Of a DNA stretch of 11,539 bases, positions 7,489-11,539 are shown in pieces (position 1 is the first letter of the stretch; the number at the start of each line of letters is the position of its first letter). The position numbers were made by a program, and so were the translations under genes. The DNA comes from an uncultured Flavobacteriaceae bacterium (lineage in GTDB: Bacteria > Bacteroidota > Bacteroidia > Flavobacteriales > Flavobacteriaceae), in contig CALITN010000006.1 in the NCBI GenBank assembly GCA_938041595.1, positions 1 through 11,539 of the forward strand, written 5' to 3'. The notes below the pieces were generated by a model. It was not told where the DNA came from. It ran no database searches and saw only the letters and a program-made list of their open reading frames with translations.

Positions 7489-8826
7489 TTATTTCGGAGT
7501 ATTGGTGAGGATTTCGAGTTTGGTCTTGGCATCAATAACGGCCTTCATAGACTGCAGGTATTGATTTTGGATACTGTACAGTTGTTGCTGTGCCTGTCGA
7601 AGTTCAAAGCTACTGCTGATTCCTTCTAAAAATTTGATTTTATTTTTTTGTTCGATGCGTTCAGCCAAAGCCAGATCTTCTTTGGAAGTGGCATAGGTTT
7701 TTAAGGCTAGATTCAGATCATTGAGCGTCATTTCCAACTCAATCAAAAGTCGGTTGCGTGTATCGGTGAGCTGATTTTCAGCTTGTTCCACAGCAAGCTT
7801 GGCTTTTTGATTATTGGCCGATCGCATCAGTGAACTAAAAATGGGGACTTTTAAATTGAGTCCAAGTAGAGATGAACCAAACCATTTTTGATTGGAATCA
7901 GTAAAGCTGAATTCATTGCTGTTTCCTGTATAGGTACCATTCAAAAAGGCAGATAACCGCGGAAGCCCTTTGGACTTTTCATAACGGTAGAGCAAGGTTT
8001 CAGATTCACGATTGTTTTCAGCAAGTTTTAAATCGACATTATTTTCGATGTTTAGCTCATTGGGACTTCCAGTGTCCAGCATTTTTAGGGCAAGTAGTTC
8101 CTCCAAGGATTGTTCCAAAGCAAGACTTTCTTCTTCAGGCATCCCAAGAATCCACTTAAGCATATCAAGGGTAATGATCTTAAGGTTGTTGGCATATTTG
8201 AGTTGTGTATCTAATCGTGAAAGGGTTAGGGCTAGTTGCTCAGCGTTTTCTTCTTCCGCAAAGCCATTGGCAACAATCTTTTTTGTTTCCTCTAGGGTTT
8301 TTTGCAGATTGGCTTTGTTTTTGGCAAGGATAGCGGCGTTTTCACGTGCCAACAGCACGGTTCCATAAGCGTCTACAATAGCTTTACGAACTTCCAAGCC
8401 AGCTTTTTCATAACCGATTTCTGAGATTTCTAAGAAAATTTTGGAGGCTTGTACGCCTACGATATAAGAGCCGTCAAAGAGCAATTGATTGAGCCCAATA
8501 CTTCCCACCATATTCTGAGTAGTTCCGAACTGTACCTCTGCAAATTCTCCTTCTTTTCCTCCAAAAAACTGAGCGGGAATCAAAGAAACGGGGAGCTCTA
8601 AAAAGTTTTGATAGCTTCCCGAGGCAATGATTTGTGGGAGTCCAATCGCAATAGTGGCCCAACGCTCCTTGTATGCTTTTTGAATTTCGAGGCTTGCATT
8701 CTGCATGGTAGGGTTGTTGGCCATTCCGTATTCTATAGCTCCCTGCAAATCAAGAACCGTTGCCTTTTCCTGGGCTTCTAGTCCTAGTGATAGTAAAAGT
8801 GAAAAATAGAAAATCCGTTTTATCAT
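7489..8826 (-). CDS. TolC-like outer-membrane efflux protein
   Basis: This is the outer-membrane and periplasmic channel of the tripartite pump. The 445-residue protein begins with a Sec signal peptide (MIKRIFYFSLLLSLGLEA, likely cut before QEK). It then shows the two outer-membrane-efflux repeats, roughly residues 24-235 and 255-440. Each has long heptad-like helices rich in Gln, Asn, Leu and Ala around a beta segment (about 65-120 and 290-330). The start 'VLDLQGAIEYGMANNPTMQNA' section is the usual first helix of the family. Its ATG overlaps the stop codon of the TetR gene by 4 nt, and the adaptor gene follows after 6 nt. This fits one self-contained efflux operon led by its own regulator. 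Confidence 0.93.
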   Translation of the reverse strand: MIKRIFYFSLLLSLGLEAQEKATVLDLQGAIEYGMANNPTMQNASLEIQKAYKERWATIAIGLPQIIASGSYQNFLELPVSLIPAQFFGGKEGEFAEVQFGTTQNMVGSIGLNQLLFDGSYIVGVQASKIFLEISEIGYEKAGLEVRKAIVDAYGTVLLARENAAILAKNKANLQKTLEETKKIVANGFAEEENAEQLALTLSRLDTQLKYANNLKIITLDMLKWILGMPEEESLALEQSLEELLALKMLDTGSPNELNIENNVDLKLAENNRESETLLYRYEKSKGLPRLSAFLNGTYTGNSNEFSFTDSNQKWFGSSLLGLNLKVPIFSSLMRSANNQKAKLAVEQAENQLTDTRNRLLIELEMTLNDLNLALKTYATSKEDLALAERIEQKNKIKFLEGISSSFELRQAQQQLYSIQNQYLQSMKAVIDAKTKLEILTNTPK

Positions 8827-9428
8827 AGTTTCTTTTCGGTGTTATACTGTTCTAGTAGAGCCACTCCTTTGGAAGTTGCAATGGCCCGAAGATGGTAGTC
8901 GTAGTACTTTTCGAGGAGTTCATTGGGATTGTAATCGGAATCTGAGAAGAGTTCCGGATTGCACAAGCCATGGAATCCGTTAAAATAAAGGCGAGTAATG
9001 AAATCAATATCAATTGATGCGCGAAATAAACCCATATCAATGCCCCGCTTAAGACTCTCTTTGAAACCCTTACCCATTGTTTTGAGTTCTCTCTTTTTCA
9101 GGTTGGCATAAATCTCAGGGTAGTATTTCTGCAATTGGTATTCTGGTGAACGGCTGCTGTTTGAAATGTGTTTTAAAGCCAGCTTTTTTACCTCAAAAAT
9201 CCCCTCGATGGGATTGGCTTCATTTTTTTGAATATTGTTGATTCGTTCTCTTAAATCGTTAAATACAAAATCAACACAGGCATCTATCAATTCTGTTTTG
9301 TTGGCAAAATGTTCGTAGATGGTTTTTTTGGAAATAGCTAGTTGACCTGCAATATCATCCATAGTAACACTCTTGAATCCAAACTGGATAAATTCTTTCA
9401 GTGATGTCTTAAGGATTTTATTTTTCAT
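8823..9428 (-). CDS. TetR/AcrR-family transcriptional regulator
   Basis: This is a one-component repressor, probably of the efflux operon that it leads. The 201-residue protein has the N-terminal TetR helix-turn-helix. 'FGFKSVTMDDIAGQLAISKK' (16-35) is followed by TIYEHFANKTELI, which matches the family signature closely. The divergent C-terminal helical domain (about 50-201) would bind ligand and dimerise. An in-frame GTG at 9440 would add four residues (MGTA); I prefer the ATG at 9428 because the domain usually begins a few residues before 'ILKTSLKEF'. The stop codon overlaps the TolC-like ATG by 4 nt, indicating translational coupling. A candidate promoter and a matching inverted repeat lie just upstream. 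The ligand is unknown. Confidence 0.92.
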   Translation of the reverse strand: MKNKILKTSLKEFIQFGFKSVTMDDIAGQLAISKKTIYEHFANKTELIDACVDFVFNDLRERINNIQKNEANPIEGIFEVKKLALKHISNSSRSPEYQLQKYYPEIYANLKKRELKTMGKGFKESLKRGIDMGLFRASIDIDFITRLYFNGFHGLCNPELFSDSDYNPNELLEKYYDYHLRAIATSKGVALLEQYNTEKKL

Positions 9429-9441
9429 GGCTGTTCCCACG

Positions 9442-9472
9442 CGAAAATAACACGGAAACTATAAATACCAAA
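9442..9472 (-). promoter_or_regulatory. Predicted promoter of the tetR-efflux operon
   Basis: On the minus strand TTTG (9472-9469) is followed after exactly 19 nt by TATTTTCG (9449-9442), one base from the Bacteroidota -7 consensus TAnnTTTG. Spacing and both elements fit the primary sigma factor of this phylum. Transcription would begin around 9436, giving a leader of about 8 nt before the ATG at 9428. Confidence 0.65.
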
Positions 9473-9480
9473 TTAGTTTC
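9455..9480. promoter_or_regulatory. Inverted repeat, candidate TetR operator
   Basis: GAAACTA (9455-9461) and TAGTTTC (9474-9480) are perfect 7-bp inverted half-sites separated by 12 nt. Their centres are 19 bp apart, close to two helical turns. One half-site falls between the -33 and -7 elements of the predicted tetR promoter and the -33 TTTG lies within the spacer, so a bound dimer, or pair of dimers, would block the promoter. Binding by the neighbouring regulator is inferred. A 7-bp repeat can arise by chance in a region of this size. Confidence 0.5.
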
Positions 9481-9540
9481 TAACGTTTTTTGGGGAGAGA
9501 TTTTGAGAGATGGTATAATTATTTTGAGCCTCTTGAGGAG

Positions 9541-9574
9541 CATCCAGTCTTTATTTTCCCATCCAGACTTTTAT
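9541..9574. repeat. Short direct repeat upstream of the polyprenyl synthase
   Basis: CATCCAGTCTTT (9541-9552) recurs as CATCCAGACTTT (9560-9571), 11 of 12 bases identical, with a 19-bp period. It lies in the 215-bp gap between the divergent tetR and polyprenyl synthase genes. It could be a tandem regulator site or the remains of a small duplication. A second pair, TTTTGAG at 9501-9507 and 9522-9528, has a 21-bp period just upstream. Confidence 0.5.
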
Positions 9575-9629
9575 ATATACCCTAGGGATCCTATGTTCTT
9601 AGGAGTTTTATACCTCTTTGGAATTGTCG

Positions 9630-9637
9630 TATTTTTG
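9630..9637 (+). promoter_or_regulatory. Putative -7 element of the polyprenyl synthase gene
   Basis: TATTTTTG matches TAnnTTTG exactly and ends 6 nt before the preferred ATG at 9644. There is no TTTG at the right distance upstream; the region around 9606-9612 reads TTTTATA. If used, the transcript would begin at or next to the start codon and be leaderless. It could also be a chance match in AT-rich DNA. Confidence 0.3.
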
Positions 9638-9643
9638 TGGTGT

Positions 9644-10618
9644 ATGAAAGCATTAAAGGCCGCGCAGTCTCTGTTTTTAGCCTATATGGCAAAAGAACTA
9701 CCCAATGAAAAACCTGACCAACTCTATGGGCCACTTCGGTACATCATGGAACTGGGAGGAAAACGGATTCGTCCATTGCTAGCACTTTGGGCTTGCGAAG
9801 CTAGTGGTCAAGCTTCCGAGAAGGCACTCCCTGTGGCCCTTGCGGTGGAAGCTTTTCACAATTTCAGTTTAATTCACGACGATATTATGGATGACGCTCC
9901 TTTGCGGCGAGGGGCTGCTACCGTCCACGAAAAATGGGATACGAACACTGGAATACTCTCGGGAGATGTTCTTTTGGTTTGCGCATATCAGTTTTTGGAA
10001 GAATACGAAGGTGATGTATTCAAACAATTGACCAAAACGTTTAGTGAGACCGCACGATGGGTATGTGAAGGGCAGCAAATGGATATGGATTTCCCCAATC
10101 AGAAGACGGTACTATTGCCCGATTATATTGAAATGATTCGTAAAAAAACAGCTGTTTTACTTGGATCAAGTCTAAAGATGGGTGCTATTGCTGGGGGGTT
10201 GTCCTTGGCTAAAAGTCAATTGTTTTTTGATTTTGGTGAAAACCTGGGTATTGCCTTTCAACTTCAAGATGATTATCTAGATGCTTTTGGCAATCCAGAA
10301 ACCTTCGGAAAGCAAGTAGGAGGAGATATCATTGAAAACAAAAAAACCTACCTCTTTATCCATGCATCGGAACATCTTCAGGGGGCGCCAAAGGAAGCCT
10401 TAGTGGCATATTTTGAAAGCCAACCGGAGAATTCAACAGCCAAAGTGGATGCTGTTAAAGACTTATTTCAACAGGCAGAGGCCCCCCGGGCTATTAAGGC
10501 AGAGATGGAAGTGTATCTGGCAAGGGCTTTTACGGCATTGCAGGGGTTACATCTTTCAGAGACACATGAGCAATTGTTTACCGATCTGGCGTATTATTTA
10601 ATCCAGCGAGACGTTTAG
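9644..10618 (+). CDS. Polyprenyl diphosphate synthase, probably geranylgeranyl-PP synthase
   Basis: This is a trans-prenyltransferase that extends allylic diphosphates with isopentenyl diphosphate. The 324-residue product has GGKRIRP (38-44), the first aspartate-rich motif DDIMD (79-83) followed by RRG (88-90), and the second motif DDYLD (209-213) with a downstream GDIIENKK. The first motif lacks the two-residue insertion of bacterial farnesyl synthases. Phenylalanine stands five residues before it, which in this family usually limits the product to C15-C20; long-chain enzymes have a small residue there. That and the neighbouring lycopene cyclase favour GGPP for carotenoids, though a quinone side-chain role is possible. 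The frame is open upstream to a TTG at 9503, and an ATG at 9593 would add a hydrophobic leader. I chose the ATG at 9644 because the family starts about 40 residues before GGKRIRP. The stop overlaps the convergent crtY stop. Confidence 0.9.
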   Translation: MKALKAAQSLFLAYMAKELPNEKPDQLYGPLRYIMELGGKRIRPLLALWACEASGQASEKALPVALAVEAFHNFSLIHDDIMDDAPLRRGAATVHEKWDTNTGILSGDVLLVCAYQFLEEYEGDVFKQLTKTFSETARWVCEGQQMDMDFPNQKTVLLPDYIEMIRKKTAVLLGSSLKMGAIAGGLSLAKSQLFFDFGENLGIAFQLQDDYLDAFGNPETFGKQVGGDIIENKKTYLFIHASEHLQGAPKEALVAYFESQPENSTAKVDAVKDLFQQAEAPRAIKAEMEVYLARAFTALQGLHLSETHEQLFTDLAYYLIQRDV

Positions 10619-11539
10619 AAAAGGCGCTTCCATAAGGCATGGACAAACCAGTGTATCGGGAAAGAACGCATAATCATCAGATCTTCTCCCAAAGAGGTTT
10701 TATTACTCAGAAATTTAAGGATACGCTGAACGGAATTTTTCTGAAACATCAACCGAAAGAGCTCACTTCCTCGTGAATTATAGCGGGCTAGAACGTCTAA
10801 AAAAAGAAGGTCGTAAAAAGCAAATTTGGAGGGCTTATAAAAGGTGTTTAAGGGTTTTTTAGTTTGTAAAAAAGCGACTAATCTTTCGGTTTGTTCAAGT
10901 GTGTTTTGAAAGGTATAGCCCGTGCTTGCTTTGGTCCAGCCACCAGCGGTTCCAATATGGAGCAAGGAAGATGTATTGTGCTTGTGAAAGGGGTAGGCCG
11001 TCATCGGAATACTTCCTTGTTCTGTTTCTAGAATCCTAAATGAGCCAGCACCCATTTTTTCCAAATAAGCCCTAAGGGCTTTTTCATATGTTGCCTTGGG
11101 AAGGAGATTGGCAGAAAAAAAGGTATCCTCTAATAATGCCTTATTAGTTGTAAAGGGCAAAACGTACATAAAGCGTGTGGCATCGCTATTGGGGATATCA
11201 AAATCCATAAAGGTGAGCTGTTCGGGTGTAAAGCATGGATTTTCTGTTTCGACAATCCATCCCACAAAGTGTTGTTGTAAAAGGGGATATTTCTGCTGTT
11301 TTGTAATCCATTCCGGTTGGTAAATACTTGAGAAAACTTGTGCCCCCAAAACAGTACCTTCATTGGTGTGGATGGCAGTTTGCGTATTCTGAGTTTCAAT
11401 CGAGTTTACCTTGGTATTGAGAAAATCAAATTGAGGATTCGCTTGCAGTTGGGGGAGGATATGATTGTAAAAATCAATTCCTCGGATCATTTTGTAGGTG
11501 TAAGGGTTTAGATAGAGGTCTTGAGTAAAACTAGGAGAT
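10615..11539 (-). CDS. crtY: Lycopene beta-cyclase CrtY, partial (5' end beyond window)
   Basis: This flavin-dependent enzyme closes the beta-ionone rings on lycopene to give beta-carotene, at the membrane. The frame stays open from an internal ATG at 11490 to the window edge, so the gene starts further right; 307 codons are visible. About 75-80 N-terminal residues, including the Rossmann nucleotide-binding motif, should be missing, given about 385 for the family. Visible landmarks are 'NPYTYKMIRGIDFYN' near the edge, HFVGW, 'MYVLPFTTNKALLEDTFFS' (the LLEDT glutamate matches the catalytic acid of CrtY), 'EQGSIPM', and GTAGGWTKASTGYTF (visible residues about 195-209). The C-terminus (DLLFLDVLARY...SFPIHWFVHALWKRLF) is typical of the family. 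Its stop codon overlaps that of the convergent polyprenyl synthase. Confidence 0.93.
   Translation of the reverse strand, partial: SPSFTQDLYLNPYTYKMIRGIDFYNHILPQLQANPQFDFLNTKVNSIETQNTQTAIHTNEGTVLGAQVFSSIYQPEWITKQQKYPLLQQHFVGWIVETENPCFTPEQLTFMDFDIPNSDATRFMYVLPFTTNKALLEDTFFSANLLPKATYEKALRAYLEKMGAGSFRILETEQGSIPMTAYPFHKHNTSSLLHIGTAGGWTKASTGYTFQNTLEQTERLVAFLQTKKPLNTFYKPSKFAFYDLLFLDVLARYNSRGSELFRLMFQKNSVQRILKFLSNKTSLGEDLMIMRSFPIHWFVHALWKRLF

Noticed and set aside
9514..9519. Perfect TATAAT with TTGGGG 18 nt upstream, resembling an enterobacterial sigma-70 promoter
   Set aside because: The primary sigma factor of Bacteroidota recognises TTG/TAnnTTTG, so a match to the E. coli consensus in AT-rich DNA is not good evidence here.
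9589..9604. Small hairpin TCCTA-N6-TAGGA next to CCCTAGGG upstream of the polyprenyl synthase
   Set aside because: A 5-bp stem without a T-tract is expected by chance and does not fit a terminator or a known riboswitch.

Overview
The window looks like chromosomal DNA from a marine-type member of the Bacteroidota, most likely Flavobacteriia. The evidence is protein style: TadA with 'CAGALYWSQ', an extended RND pump with an acidic 'GGDN..FWGP' insert before its last helix, and a CrtY-type lycopene cyclase. It also has promoter-like elements matching the Bacteroidota pattern (TTG, about 19 nt, TAnnTTTG) and little use of Shine-Dalgarno sites. GC looks moderate by eye and was not computed. No mobile element, CRISPR array, tRNA or rRNA is visible.

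Layout, left to right. tadA (tRNA wobble adenosine deaminase) runs rightward at 81-518 and ends in a hairpin terminator at 522-544. The same hairpin terminates, with a better U-tract, the long leftward block that fills most of the window. Read in its own direction (right to left), that block is: a TetR-type regulator (9428-8823), a TolC-like outer-membrane factor (8826-7489), a lipoprotein membrane-fusion subunit (7482-6313), an RND permease of 1157 residues (6297-2824), aspS (2814-1054), a 79-residue two-helix membrane protein (1057-818) and a cold-shock-domain protein (753-562). From the regulator to the small membrane protein every junction is an overlap or a gap of 15 nt or less, so one transcript could carry all six; csp is separated by 64 nt and may have its own promoter.

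To the right of a divergent intergenic region (9429-9643), a polyprenyl/geranylgeranyl diphosphate synthase runs rightward (9644-10618). It converges on the 3' part of a lycopene beta-cyclase gene (crtY, 10615-11539, 5' end outside the window), and the two stop codons overlap. The two enzymes plausibly serve the same carotenoid pathway: GGPP supply, then ring formation on lycopene.

How the parts work together: TetR, TolC-like protein, fusion protein and RND permease make a complete self-regulated tripartite efflux system. Its promoter is recognisable and overlaps a 7-bp inverted repeat that is a good candidate for the TetR operator. The most notable arrangement is that the essential gene aspS lies 9 nt downstream of the pump gene with no terminator between. 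I see no clearly new biological system; the most testable observations are in the 9429-9643 intergenic region and at the pump-aspS junction.
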